Positions 21,940 to 35,039 of a DNA stretch of 64,000 nucleotides are shown piece by piece. Location: positions 42,725,667 through 42,789,666 of the forward strand of contig OY282610.1 of the NCBI GenBank assembly GCA_958298945.1. The letters are read 5' to 3'. The notes under the pieces are model-generated. The model was not told the origin of the DNA, searched no databases, and was given only the letters and a program-made list of their open reading frames with translations. A program made the translations under genes and the position numbers. Source of the DNA: Atherix ibis (lineage: Eukaryota > Arthropoda > Insecta > Diptera > Athericidae). The first letter of the stretch is position 1, and the number at the start of each line of letters is the position of its first letter.

Positions 21940-22740
21940 TAGTGTAGAAAAATGTTCAAATATTCATGTCCATCGCTAGCCACAACCTTTTCTCATGTTT
22001 CTGGCAGTATACGGATTCAGTGTCGAAAAAACTGGTCGTCTTTTGAGGTGATCCACGAATCGGTTCCCAATTTTTGGTATTGTCGTAAGATTGAAAGTGC
22101 TGCTCAGCCAGGCCATGCGTCATCGATCGGAAGAGGTAACAGCCGAAAGGTAGGTTTAAACCACCTACACTCTAATTGTGGCCGCTTTTCCTTCAATACT
22201 CAATTTAAACGCATCAGTTGTGTTCGGTAGCGAGCTCCTGTAATGGTTGCAACAGCTAATAATATACCACGCCGAACTGGTCCCACCAAATACATAGCAT
22301 GCGCTTCAAGCCATGGATGTTTACCTTGGTCGTCGATGTGGATTTAAGCTTTTCTTCGCTTTGGATTATCGAATGGGTCTACTTTTCGCCGCCAGTCATA
22401 ATAAGATCCAGAAAACATTTCCTTTTTTGCCGTTGGAGCAGCTGTTCACAGGTGAAAAAATGCCTTTCGGCGTCTATCGGCTTCAACTCATATGGCATCC
22501 AATTTTTTTGCTTTTGGATCACTCTCAAGGCTTTTAAATGATATGAAATAGCTTGTTAAGTTACAGTGAATAAATTTCTAAGTTCTTGTTACGTTTGACA
22601 TGGATCTTCATCCTGTAATGCCTCCATTACTGTATCAAATTGGGCCACGAGATATTTTTTTCCAATCACATACCGAAAAAACACTCCATCAAATAATTAT
22701 TTTAAGTGATCCTTACTGGTTGTATATAAACAATTAGTGA
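21940..22740 (-). mobile_element. Mariner I (DD34D type) remnant related to D
   Basis: The minus strand reads WMPNELKPIDAERHFFTCEQ then LLQRQKRKCFLDLIMTGGEK near 22390-22500, followed by a segment resembling MLCIWWDQFGVVYY near 22270. The left part (21960-22120) corresponds to the transposase C-terminus. The middle, with the second Asp, is deleted. Stops and frameshifts are frequent. Terminal repeats were not found, so the ends are approximate. Confidence 0.65.
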
Positions 22741-23064
22741 CATAGTAAAACTTCTGAAGTGCCCCGATTTACTGACAGTGCAAGATAAGTGTCTGGTACG
22801 AAGACTTCAGCTCATAATATAGCCCTCTGGTCTAGTAAAGATATAACTAAAAAAAAATACCCATTAAGATAGCTACTCAGCTATAAAAACTATTCTCAGA
22901 ATTTTCCCTAAGAAGAATCACCGTTTATACATGTTTTCTTTGCCTTTCCATGGACTCCTTCCACTATAGAGACTCAAAATCATCTAAAAATCTCTTGTTT
23001 TGTTGTTGCTGCAATTAATAACAGGCAGTAGAAAATTTCTGTTTCGCGTTATTCTTAGCAAGCA

Positions 23065-24530
23065 CTAACCAAATGGCAAATAACACCTTTAGCCATTCGT
23101 AGACACATGGATTAGCTAAATACAGAAAAGCTGCTTCCGAAAAAACATTAAAATTACCAAAATTTTGGTACACGGAAATTGCTCAGAATCCGGTTACAGC
23201 ATTCTCTTCTCGCACATACACGTACATTACTTTTAGGAATAAACCCTCTTCCCATTTACCCTGCCTTCTAACGGACTGTCACCTTAGCCAATATTTCTTT
23301 TCTAAAGGAGCTTTTAGATCCCTCAATATTCTTTCTAAGTCTTCTACGATGCTACGACGGTAGTCTGATAAGTCAGTGATAAATGTAACAAACACTTTAT
23401 TTATTTAATGAAAATGAATTTACTTTTCAGCATAGTCTAGTTTTAGCCCGATAGACTTTGTCCAACTTCTTTATACCATCCATCTAGTAAAATTTGATAA
23501 ACTTTGTGAAATAGGCCAAAGTGTCGGCACATTTCTATTCACCAATCTACTTCTTCTGGTTTTGAAAAAGGAAAAAAATTGGTGAGAGCGAAATCTGGTT
23601 GGGAAAGCAATTAATTCTTTGCTGTATTGTCTTGATTTAATTTTTCTACTAATCTAGTAATGCTGCATACTATCCTGTTTTTGTTTTTCCTTCTTCAAAA
23701 TAGTCTATATAGAGTTTTTGCTCTCTCGTTTTGGTAGTAGAAGTCTATTGTATTAGCTGAACTTTAGTTTCTGGTATCTAATTATGAATCCATGTTTTAT
23801 CAGCATTTATAAATCGATACGAATTATGCTTAAAAATGTCCAAATACTCTAGTTAAGTCGTCGTGCAAACACTTTTTTAGTCAAGCCTTCTCATACCCAA
23901 CAGTTTTATGTAAGATGTTGTCTTCATATTTGCTTGAGATGTTTACCATGCTGGCTATCTTATACACTTTCATGCGAGGTTCTTTTAAAACAATATTAGT
24001 AATTTTATTAATCAGTTATTTGGTATAATCCCAAATCCAAGAATTGGATATCTTGAACGCATAATGCTACTTGTGCTTGTACAACCGTAACGAAATTTAG
24101 CAAAGCACTTCTGAATCATTCTCCATTACCATACGATAATGCGGAATTTCCATTATACTTTACAAGCTTGGCTATTATTTCAAAAAAGTTACCTTTTATT
24201 AGTACATCAAATTCATTTTTTTCCATATTAACAAAAAACACAATACTTGTCTGCTTTAAATGTCTGTTCAAATTATACTATAAAATAAATATTTAGAAAA
24301 TTGTATGGTATCTTTTTAAGAATATTGCTTTAATGATATCAGCTACAGTTCTTCTATTTATCACTGACTTATCAGACTGACGTTCTTTTTTCAAATCTCA
24401 GTTTGAATGATCTCAAGTCAATTAATACGCTTTGTATACTTGTGGCAACTATTACTAATCCATTTCAGTAATTTCTCATGAACACTATCCAAGTATCTAA
24501 GTAACTAAATGACCATAAGGTACACGTATA
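23065..24530 (+). mobile_element. I-like LINE 3' remnant, split by mariner H
   Basis: 23065-23361 follows the C-terminal coding part of the LINE at 48770-49080 (tggcaaataacacctttagccattcg; agaatccggttacagc). After the mariner, 24440-24530 contains aactaaatgaccataagg, which resembles the 3' end gccaaatggcctcacgg. Old and without an open frame. The right-hand match is weak. Confidence 0.5.
23363..24377 (-). mobile_element. Mariner-like element H, highly decayed
   Basis: Terminal repeats GTCTGATAAGTCAGTGATAA at 23363 and its complement ending at 24377 match at every position. TA precedes it at 23361-62; the right flank is TG, probably a mutated TA. At about 1.0 kb it is a little short for a mariner. 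The minus strand near 23480 gives LDGWYKEVGQSL, resembling the C-terminal LDGIKKLE region of other copies, but stops are everywhere. Confidence 0.65.
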
Positions 24531-27159
24531 TACCTATTATATATAGCCTTTGGCATATGCATATTCTAATAAACTTCACAAAAAAACACCACTTATTTAA
24601 TAGAATTTTCAAAACAAAACAAAAATCCATACAACAGCAAAAATAAACTTATTATATTATACAATAAAAAATAATAATAAGCATTTTTTTTCTCTCCGTT
24701 TTATTGTATCAACTTACCTCCTCTCCCATAAAATCTTTTTTTTTCTAATTCTTAAAAAAGCTTACCTTTTGAATATATTAGAATTTTATTTTACAGAAAA
24801 ATTGCCAACCCCTTTATTTCCTATTTCCATTTGCATGTAAGACTGAGTATTTATATGAGCTTGCAGTTATTGATATTGTAATTTTACTAAATAAAAGAGA
24901 AAAATATGCTGATTCGACGACTAAGTTAATATTGGTCATGTTTAACAAATAGGGTAAAAATAGGGTGGATATTACCCAAAAAAAAAAAAAAAAAAAAATA
25001 TCAAGGCGTTAGTAAACAACAAAAAAATTGTGTTTTAACATGAACAAAATCTCTTCAAAAGTGTACCATATTTACCTGTGCATGTAAATCACTGCCACAT
25101 TTTCCATTTTTATTCAAAATAAGATAATCAAGAACAGTAATAATAAGAAGGTGTTCTGTTTGGATTTACAAATCGAGCAAGACGACAAGGGAATATTATA
25201 TACTTTTAAAATGAAACCACCCTCAATTGCTATGCAAAAAGGGGCGAAAGGTACGATATTGTAGTATTCACCAAAAGAAGAACAAAAATAAGTTGGAAAA
25301 AATATCTTCGCACAAAAAGGTATAGTTGTGATAATCTCACCAGTTTTGTTGAGAATGTTTTAAGGGCTAAACAACTGCGAAGAAAATGCATACAAAAATG
25401 AAGCGAAATTTATTGCGGTTGAAACCGAAAACGAATTTACTTAGGGGGGGGGGGGGGGGTATACGTTCGAATAAACTATTCCAATTAATACATTTTATTG
25501 TTGTCGTAAGTTAACTGATTAAATAGGAAAATCGCACTGGTAATGAATAAACCTTAAATAATGATATTGTGGAAGAAAATCAAAAACACGCTAAGGTATA
25601 TACAATATTATTGAAGCATCCCAATAACTTTAAGATGCAAATTATACTGAAACAAAAAGACGGTAAAATGAAAATAAATCGAACTGGAAGGGCAAAAAAA
25701 AAAGAAAAAATATTACTAAATGTTAAATTCTTTCTTTAAGAAAAATTGTAGTCAATCTTTGATAGTACATCAGGTTCTGAGATGCTCAGCTGTTATATAT
25801 AATATAAGAGAAGATGCCAAAAAGGAAATGGATGAGGGTAAAAATTCATAAAAAAAATGTGGGTGGTAAGCAATTTTCCATTTCTTTTTAGTTTTGTTTT
25901 TTGTTGTTTTTTTTTGTGTGTGAGTCTTTTTTTTTTTGTTGTTGGTGAAAATGAGTTTAGAAAAGCCAAATTCCGCTATTGTAACATTTATGAGGAAGCC
26001 TCCTTTATCTGGCAGGAAATAAAAATAACCGTAAAGGGAAGGAAAAATTTCGAAAAGAGACGAAATAAATTGGTAGAACGTGTAAAAAATGCAAAAATCT
26101 TTTAAGACAAGCTATCTATACTATACATACATTCGCCGAATACAGTTACTGATGGTACAAAGGCTATGACCATGGACTCTTTAAGGATGAATCGGTCTAC
26201 AAATATGAAAATACTTTAGCCTAAAGCGGGATGAACTTTTATTCAAGAGATCCTCAATATACGAATACCCGAGTAAAACAAAGCCGGTAGTCATTTTGAG
26301 GTGCGTTCCGTACGTATTTTAATACTAAAATGTTGAATGTTGAACGTGCATATGTATTTGTATTGTATTATATTGTGTACAGAGGTATGAGTAGAAAAGT
26401 TCATTTATAGTAGAAAAAGCTAAGAAGATAGATGCCTCCTTTCTGGCTCTTTTGTCGACTCCTCCTATTTGTTCTTATGATTATGTCAAGAATGATCGTA
26501 TTTGAGTCATTCTTCTTGGCACTAGCAAGCAAATATTTACACAATTTATAGGGAATTACCCTCCGGAACGAGGCGTCTGATGGAGTCATGATAAGGCCGT
26601 GCTCCAGGGGTAGTTTAAATTCTCTTATTTTTCCTGTAATACATTCGATGAATTTCACGATAGGATATTTGCCGGCGATTATATGCTAGTCAATTAAAGT
26701 AGATAGACAGATAGAGGACTTTTAATAGGAAAACGCAATATTAGAGTTAGTATTAAATCGGCACTGTCGGAGTCACCATTACACCATTACCCCATTGCCC
26801 TATTACTACTGCCACTATCATTGCCAAACCTATCATCATCACCACCAAAACCTACACAGCAGCGACTACCTAAAAACATTGATTCTATCGTTCTAAGGCT
26901 ACCACGTATTAATATATATTTTATATGCAAACAATGTCACATAGATTTTATTTTTGATTCCTTATTGCTTTTGTAATTCTTTTTTTTCTTCCCTCATCCC
27001 CATCCAATCACAAATTGTCACGCTTTTGAAGAAATAACCTTTAAGGTTCGTATTATTTTCAATGCAAAAATTTCTTAAACAGAAGAACATCGATAGAATC
27101 AATGAAAATTCTGTTGATTAATTTGTTGACATTCTTTTTTACGTACTTTTATAAAAGTA
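24531..27159. other. AT-rich region, no gene recognised
   Basis: Contains long A and T runs and a 16-base G run at 25444-25459. An 85-codon minus-strand frame at 26401-26658 has a more ordinary amino-acid composition than its surroundings but resembles nothing I recognise. Nothing else is supported. Confidence 0.35.
25444..25459. repeat. Poly(G) run of 16
   Basis: Sixteen consecutive G in otherwise strongly AT-rich sequence. It could form a G-quadruplex, or its length could be a sequencing artefact. Confidence 0.8.
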
Positions 27160-30100
27160 CGTAAGAAATTACGTTTTTCACAACTTATTACCCAATGTGC
27201 CAAGGTCGAAAAGAAAGAAAAAAAATTGAAATATTTTGAAAACTTGAGTTACAATAATTTTTTAAGAGGAAAACAATAAAAAAAAGTCATGGAAAAAATC
27301 CATTGCAAAAATTTTTTGGCATATATACAATAAATACTGCCTTTTTGTGAAGAACATACGTGTATGTGCGTTTTAAAATTTGTTTGAAAATATGAAATTT
27401 TCGATAAACTCGAGTTACGAAAATTTTATATGAGAAAATTAGTAAACAAAAAATTTATTTTTCGCACGACAAAAGCTTATCGAAATACTCAGTTCGGATA
27501 AGTTAGTGAAAATTTTATAAAGTTTTATTAAAATTCACCGGTGATTAGAAATTTCTGAAGACTCCAGTTACGAAAATATTATTTAAGATTTATAATATAT
27601 TTAGACAAACACTTAGCTTGAATGAATTATGAATTGGAATTTTTATAAATTATGAAAATTTCAAAAAAAATTTAATAAATTCTGCCATTTTTGGAAAGGA
27701 ACATTTTCAAGCAAGAAAAATTCTGGAAAATACTCGTATTCCAACGTTTTATAAAAACTAAATAATAAAAACTAATTGATTATTTTGAATATTTGAGTAA
27801 AGAAAATGTTGAATGTACCTCTTTAAATGATAACAATTTCTTTAAACGGTAAAAAATTTGGAATTTTCCGAAAACTCATTACCTGAAAATTTAAAAAATT
27901 ATTTTAAAAATTATAAAATTCAGACTTTAAGCTTATAAAATTATGAAGTAAAATATGTCAAGTTTGACACATTTCATAACAGACTCTGTTCTAAAGGAAT
28001 ATTTTTAATTTTCCAAAGATTCTAGTTACAAAAATATTACATGAGAAATATTGTAGAAAAAATTAATTAATTTTTCGTAAGGGTGAGTCTAGAAATTTCT
28101 GAAATATTTGATTTTTTGCCAGAGATAACAAAGAAACACTCAGTTTTGACAAGATTTGGAAGATTTTATTAATTATTTTATTGATGTTTAATAATAAACA
28201 TTAAACTGATGTTTGCAAATTTTTTTTAAAAACTCGAGTTACAAAAATTTCAAAGAAAAAATGAAATTTAAAAAAATACCATGTCCTCCCATAGCTATAC
28301 TCTTAGCAACAAAAAGATTTTTGAGTTATAGAAACTGTACGCAAGTTTTCAATTTTCCATAAGGACGATTTACAAAAATTTTATTGTATAAAAGGTAAAA
28401 AGTGAAAAATATTTATTTATCTGACCACTCGACTTACAGAGAAAGGAAATTTTCCATAAAATAATGATTTTGAACGACTTCAATGATACCAAAGCACTTA
28501 GTTTGGTAAAAATTTCGTAAATTTCTGTTAAAATTCGACAATATTTGGAGTATTTTTCAAACTCAAGGTATAATAATTTCTACAAAAGAAGAGAATTAAG
28601 AGAGTGACCAAATAATACATTTTTACAGGACAAAATAAAGTGAAAATATTTCCTTCTTATTTTCGTGCGATTTTCTTCAAACACGATTTACTTCAATTTT
28701 ATAAGAGAAAACAGTAAAAAGCAGCTCTTGCGAACTAATTTAAAAAAAATTTCATCAATTTTATTAATGTTTAGAGTTTTGTGAAAACTCGAATTACGTT
28801 TTAAAACTTAGAAAGCCTTTCTGCCATTTTGTAAAAAAAAAATTATAAGAAGAAAACAGTAAATTGTAAGAAGAAAACAGTAAAAAATTTTTTTATTATA
28901 GAGATTCGTGTTACGCATATTGCAAAAATTCAACTTTAAAAACATCGTAAATTTGCAAAAACATATTTTGGGCTTAAAGAAAAAAGTGAAACGTAAAATT
29001 TTTTTTCGAGTTATGCCATTTTATAAGACGAAAATAGTAAACAATTATTTTTTATTATAGAGATTCGAGCTACGAAAATTTCAAAAATTCAACTTTAAAA
29101 ATATCGCAAATTTTTAAAAAGATATTTTGAGCATAAAGGAAAAAGGGAAATGTGAAATTTTCCGAAGGCTCCAGTTATGATATTTTGTAAGAAGAAAATA
29201 GTAACAAAATATTTTTTATTATAGAGATTCGAGTTACGAAAATTTCAAATATTCAACTTTAAACAAATCGTAAATTTTTAAAAACATATTTTGAGCCTAA
29301 AGAAAAAGGGAAATGTTAAATTTTCTGAAGGCTCCAGTTATGAAATTTTGTAAGAAGAAAATAGTAACAAAATATTTTTTTTTATTGAAATTCGAGTTAC
29401 GAAAAGTTCAAAAATTCAACTTTAAAAAAATCGTAAATTTTTAAAAACATATTTTGAGCATTAAGAAAAAAGGGAAATGTGTAATTTTCCGAAGGCTCCA
29501 GTTATGCTAATTTGTAAGAGAAAATAGTACAAAAATATTTTTTATTGTAGAGGTTCGAGTTACGAAAATTTCAAAAATTCAACTTCAAAAAAATCGTAAA
29601 TTTTTAAAAACATATTTTGAGCATTAAGAAAAAAGGGAAATGTGAAATTTTCTGAAAGCTCCAGTTATGAAATTATGTAAGAAGAAAATAGTAAAAACAT
29701 ATTTTTTATTATAGAGGTTCAAATTACGAAAAGTTCAAAAATGCAACTTTAAAAAAATCGTAAATTTTTAAAAACATATTTTGAGTCTAAAGAAAAAGGG
29801 AAATGTGAAATTTTCTGAAGGCCCCAGTTATGAAATTTTGTAAGAAGAAAATAGTAACAAAATATTTTTTATTATAGAGATTCGAGTTACGAAAATTTCA
29901 AATATTCAACTTTAAACAAATCGTAAATTTTTAAAAACATATTTTGAGCCTAAAGAAAAAGGGAAATGTTAAATTTTCTGAAGGCTCCAGTTATGAAATT
30001 TTGTAAGAAGAAAATAGTAACAAAATATTTTTTTTTATTGAAATTCGAGTTACGAAAAGTTCAAAAATTCAACTTTAAAAAAATCGTAAATTTTTAAAAA

Positions 30101-33100
30101 CATATTTTGAGCATTAAGAAAAAAGGGAAATGTGTAATTTTCCGAAGGCTCCAGTTATGCTAATTTGTAAGAGAAAATAGTACAAAAATATTTTTTATTG
30201 TAGAGGTTCGAGTTACGAAAATTTCAAAAATTCAACTTCAAAAAAATCGTAAATTTTTAAAAACATATTTTGAGCATTAAGAAAAAAGGGAAATGTGAAA
30301 TTTTCTGAAAGCTCCAGTTATGAAATTATGTAAGAAGAAAATAGTAAAAACATATTTTTTATTATAGAGGTTCAAGTTACGAAAAGTTCAAAAATGCAAC
30401 TTTAAAAAAATCGTAAATTTTTAAAAACATATTTTGAGTCTAAAGAAAAAGGGAAATGTGAAATTTTCTGAAGGCCCCAGTTATGAAATTTTGTAAGAAG
30501 AAAATTGTGACAAAATATTTCTTATTATAGAGATTCGAGTTACGAAAATTTCAAAAATGCAACTTTAAAAAAATCGTAAATTTTTAAAAACATATTTTGA
30601 GTCTAAAGAAAAAGGGAAATGTGAAATTTTCTGAAGGCCCCAGTTATGAAATTTTGTAAGAAGAAAATTGTGACAAAATATTTCTTATTATAGAGATTCG
30701 AGTTACGAAAATTTCAAAAATTCAATTTTAAAAAAATCGTAAATTTTTAAAAACATATTTTGAGCCTAAAGAAAAAAGGGAAGTGTGAAATTTTCTGAAG
30801 GCTCGAATTATGAAATTTTCTAAGAACAAAATATTTAAAAAAATATTTTTAATTATAGAGATTCGAGTTACGAAAATTTCAAAAATTCAACGTTAAAAAC
30901 ATCGTAAATTTGCAAAAACATATTTTGGGCTTAAAGAAAAAAGTGAAACGTAAAATTTTTTTTCGTGTTATGCAATTTTGTAAGAAGAAAATAGTAAAAA
31001 AAAATTTTTTATTATAGAGATTCGAGTTACGAAAATTTCAAAAATTCAACTTTAAAAATATCGTAAATTTTTAAAAACATATTTTTGGCTTAAAGAAAAA
31101 AGGGAAATGTGAAATTTTCTGAAGGCTCCACTTATGCTATTTTGTCAGAAGAAAATAGTAACAAAATATTTTTTATTATAGAGATTCGAGTTACGAAAAT
31201 TTCAAAAATTCAACTTTAAACAAATCGTAAATTTTTAAAAACATATTTTGAGCCTAAAGAAAAAGGGAAATGTTAAATTTTCTGAAGGCTCCAGTTATGA
31301 AATTTTGTAAGAAGAAAATAGTAACAAAATATTTTTTTTTATTGAAATTCGAGTTACGAAAAGTTCAAAAATTCAACTTTAAAAAAATCGTAAATTTTTA
31401 AAAACATATTTTGAGCATTAAGAAAAAAGGGAAATGTGTAATTTTCCGAAGGCTCCAGTTATGCTAATTTGTAAGAGAAAATAGTACAAAAATATTTTTT
31501 ATTGTAGAGGTTCGAGTTACGAAAATTTCAAAAATTCAACTTCAAAAAAATCGTAAATTTTTAAAAACATATTTTGAGCATTAAGAAAAAAGGGAAATGT
31601 GAAATTTTCTGAAAGCTCCAGTTATGAAATTATGTAAGAAGAAAATAGTAAAAACATATTTTTTATTATAGAGGTTCAAGTTACGAAAAGTTCAAAAATG
31701 CAACTTTAAAAAAATCGTAAATTTTTAAAAACATATTTTGAGTCTAAAGAAAAAGGGAAATGTGAAATTTTCTGAAGGCCCCAGTTATGAAATTTTGTAA
31801 GAAGAAAATTGTGACAAAATATTTCTTATTATAGAGATTCGAGTTACGAAAATTTCAAAAATTCAACTTTAAAAAAATCGTAAATTTTTAAAAACATATT
31901 TTGAGCCTAAAGAAAAAAGGGAAGTGTGAAATTTTCTGAAGGCTCGAATTATGAAATTTTGTAAGAACAAAATATTTAAAAAAATATTTTTAATTATAGA
32001 GATTCGAGTTACGAAAATTTCAAAAATTCAACGTTAAAAACATCGTAAATTTGCAAAAACATATTTTGGGCTTAAAGAAAAAAGTGAAACGTAAAATTTT
32101 TTTTCGAGTTATGCAATTTTGTAAGAAGAAAATAGTAAAAAAAAATTTTTTATTATAGAGATTCGAGTTACGAAAATTTCAAAAATTCAACTTTAAAAAT
32201 ATCGTAAATTTTTAAAAACATATTTTTGGCTTAAAGAAAAAAGGGAAATGTGAAATTTTCTGAAGGCTCCACTTATGCTATTTTGTCAGAAGAAAATAGT
32301 AACAAAATATTTTTTATTATAGAGGTTCGAATTACGAAATTTTCAAAAATTCAACTTTAAACAAATCTTAAATTTTTAAAAACATATTTTGAGCCTACAA
32401 TTTGAGCCTACAAAAAACATAATTTTTATTATAGAGATTCGAGTTACGAAAATTTCAAAAATTCAAATTTCAAAATATCGTAAATTTTTAAAAACATATT
32501 TTTGGCTTAAAGAAAAAAGGGAAATGTGAAATTTTCCGAAAGCTCCAGTTATGCTATTTTATAAGAAGAAAATAGTAAAAAAATATTTTTTATTATAGAG
32601 ATTCGAGTTACGAAAATTTCAAAAATTCAACTTTGAAAAATTCGTAAGCACTGGACTTTTTTATTGTAGAAGAATAACCAAAAAATAAGAATTTTTAACT
32701 TAACACATTTAAGTGTGTTATGAAAAATAAATTTCAACAGGGGTAATTTTTAGTAAGAAAGTTTTCAGTAAGAATACTTTTCGGTAAAGGTGGTTTTCGG
32801 TAACAATAGTTTTCGGTAAAGGTGATTTTCAGTAAAAATGATTTTCGGTAAGAATAGTTTTCAGTGGAAATAATTTTTAGTAAAAACTGGCTTTAGTGGA
32901 AATGATGTTCAGCCAAAGTGGTTTTCAGAAAATATAGTTTTCAGTAAATATAATTTTCAGCAAAAGTGCTTTTCAGGAAGAATAATTTTTAGTAAGAATA
33001 ATTTTCAGTCAAAATAATATTTAATGAAATTAAATGTCATTTTAGGAATTTTTACATTATATTGAAGATAACAGTGTACCCAGTTCAGACACAGGATCAT

Positions 33101-33286
33101 CGATAAAAATTTTACTTCGATAGTTTTTATTCAAATATGGACTAATAATATGGCATTATTAAATAGAGAAAAAATTTATTAAGTTTGACCTCCAAAAGTT
33201 TTGTGGATAATTGGAATTTTCCAAAAATTCGAGTTACGAAAATTACACAAAGAATAAATTTGCAGTACTTTTGAACAATTTCTATA
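27160..33286. repeat. Satellite array 2, ~163-bp units with higher-order repeats
   Basis: Phased on attcgagttacga, units start at 29063, 29227, 29390, 29553, 29717, 29880, 30043, 30206, 30370, 30533, 30696, 30861, 31020, 31184, 31347, 31510, 31674, 31837, 32002, 32161, 32325, 32437 and 32601; spacing is 159-165 bp except one truncated unit. Four consecutive units form a 653-bp higher-order repeat seen at 29227, 29880 and 31184. Seven units form a 1,141-bp repeat (30696 to 31837) that begins again at 31837. From about 27160 to 28900, and again near 33215, only decayed units with gagttacgaaaa remain. Confidence 0.92.
32747..33018. repeat. 16-bp minisatellite, ~17 copies
   Basis: Tandem copies of ttttcagtaaraatar type, for example ttttcggtaaaggtgg and ttttcagtaaatataa, phased every 16 bp for about 272 bp. 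It lies just outside the homogenised satellite core. Confidence 0.85.
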
Positions 33287-35027
33287 GGGTTTTCCAAAAA
33301 GAGTTATATGATTTCTTTTTTAAAAAAAATATACTAATTGTTAAGAAAATTCAAATGTTTTTTATATAATATAAAGCACAATCAATACGGCCAGGTGCCC
33401 CGAAAACGGCTGCTACGGAGGAAAACGTTAAAAAAGTCCACGATCTCGTGTTGGCAGACCGTCGATTGAAGGTTCACGAGATAGCTGAGACTGTGGGCAT
33501 CGCAGTAGGAACGGTGCATCATATTCTACGCGAAGAACTGGGCATGATGGGTGCCGCGTTTGCTCACACCGGGAAACAAGCGCAACCGTGAGATCACATC
33601 GGCGACGTGTTTGGCGCTGTTTTTCGGAATAGTCGAAACAGTGGAATTCACCCGGCGAACGTGCTCCGAAGAAGGCGAAGACTGTTCGATCGGCCGGAAA
33701 GGTGATGGCCACCGTTTTCTGGGATTCACAAGGTGTGATCCACATCGATTACCTCGAGAAGGGTAAAACAATCACGGGGCGCTACTATGCTGACTTATTG
33801 GGCCGATTTGAAGTCGAATTGAAGAAAAAGCGGCCCCGCTTTGCGAAGAAAAAAGTGCTGTTCCACCACGACAACGCGCCGGTTCACACCTCCACCGTCG
33901 CCAGGGCACATTGGTCGAATTGCGCTACGAATTACTGCCCCATCGACCGTACTCTCCAGATTTGGCCCCCTGTGACTACTTTTTATTTCCAAACCTGAAA
34001 AAATCACTCGCCAGGAATAGATTTGGGTCGCATGAGAAGGTCATCGTCACCACGGAGGCCTATTTTGCTTCCCTCGAGAAAATGTATTTTTTGGACGGGT
34101 TAAAAAAGTTAGAGCATCGCTGGGCCAAGTTTATCGAGTTTGAAGGAGATTATGTGAAAAAATAAATTGCCACCTTTCCAAAATTTTCTTTTTCTTTTGT
34201 AGGCTAAGTAGTTATTGAATGACCCTCGTACAGTTAAGTTCTAAATAAAACATTACTTAAAAGACCTCCACGACTTCTTTTGCAGGAACGAATTCCATGA
34301 ACCCAATTTTCGAGCACTTTTTCCACTAAATCAAGTCGTATGTCATGAATAGCACGTTCAATACTGACTTCTAAAGCTTGAAGAGAGGCTGGTTTATTGC
34401 TAAGGACCAATGACTTCAAATAACCCTACAAGAAATAGTCAAATGGTGTTAAATCACAACTTCTTGGAGGCCATTCAATGTCACATTTTTTTGAAATAAT
34501 CGAATCTCCAAAGTTTTCTCGCAATAATTCGGTTATTGCACGTGCTGTGTGGCATGTAGCCCCGTCTTGTTGGAACCAGATGTTGTCAAGATCAACTTCT
34601 TCCAATTTCGGCCATAAAAAATTGGGTATCATCGATCCATGTGTATAAGGCTCTCCATTGACAGTAACGGTGTTACCAGCTTTATTTCGAAAGAAGTACG
34701 GACCGATGATTCCACCAGACCAAAAACAACACCAAACTGTCAATTTAGGTGAATGTAATGGGTGTTCATGAATAATTTGTGAATTTTCTTTGCACCAAAA
34801 TCGACAGTTTTGTTTATTTACCGCACCACTCAGATGAAAGTGAGCCTCATCGGAGAATATGATTTTCTTAAAAAAATTATTTTATTTTGATAATAAAATT
34901 GAATAATTTGTAAACATTGTTCTTGCGTATATCTCTTCATGATAAAATTGTAATCATTCCAGAATACAAATGACAGATGATGACATATTACAAAATTAGA
35001 AATCATATCACTCCTATTGGAAAACCC
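33287..35027 (-). mobile_element. Mariner A3 (DD41D), interrupted by mariner B2
   Basis: Starts GGGTTTTCCAAAAAGAGT at 33287 after TA (33285-86) and ends GGAAAACCC at 35027 before TA. Its own sequence is 33287-33385 and 34231-35027; the rest is mariner B2. The minus strand at 34426-34743 has LTVWCCFWSGGIIGPYFF-like sequence, LDNIWFQQDGATCH (second Asp) and CDLTPFDYFL (third Asp, 41 residues later). This spacing identifies DD41D. The N-terminal half is largely deleted near 34880. Confidence 0.88.
33388..34228 (+). mobile_element. Mariner B2 (DD34D), nested in A3, lacking its 5' part
   Basis: The right end GAATGACCCTCG at 34228 is followed by TA (34229-30), and TA at 33386-87 precedes the left end. 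Only the first two bases of the left terminal repeat (CG) remain before the sequence jumps into the coding region at PGAPKTAATEENVKKVHDLV. Thus the left repeat and first third of the gene are deleted, while the target TA is intact. Frameshifts occur near 33550 and 33900. LFHHDNAPVH and LAPCDYFLF retain the second and third Asp. The full-length relative is at 42328-43621. Confidence 0.88.
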
Positions 35028-35039
35028 TATATATATATA

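Noticed and set aside
26401..26658. 85-codon minus-strand frame
   Set aside because: Composition is fairly normal, but no family was recognised, there is no promoter or splice context, and similar lengths occur by chance in 64 kb.
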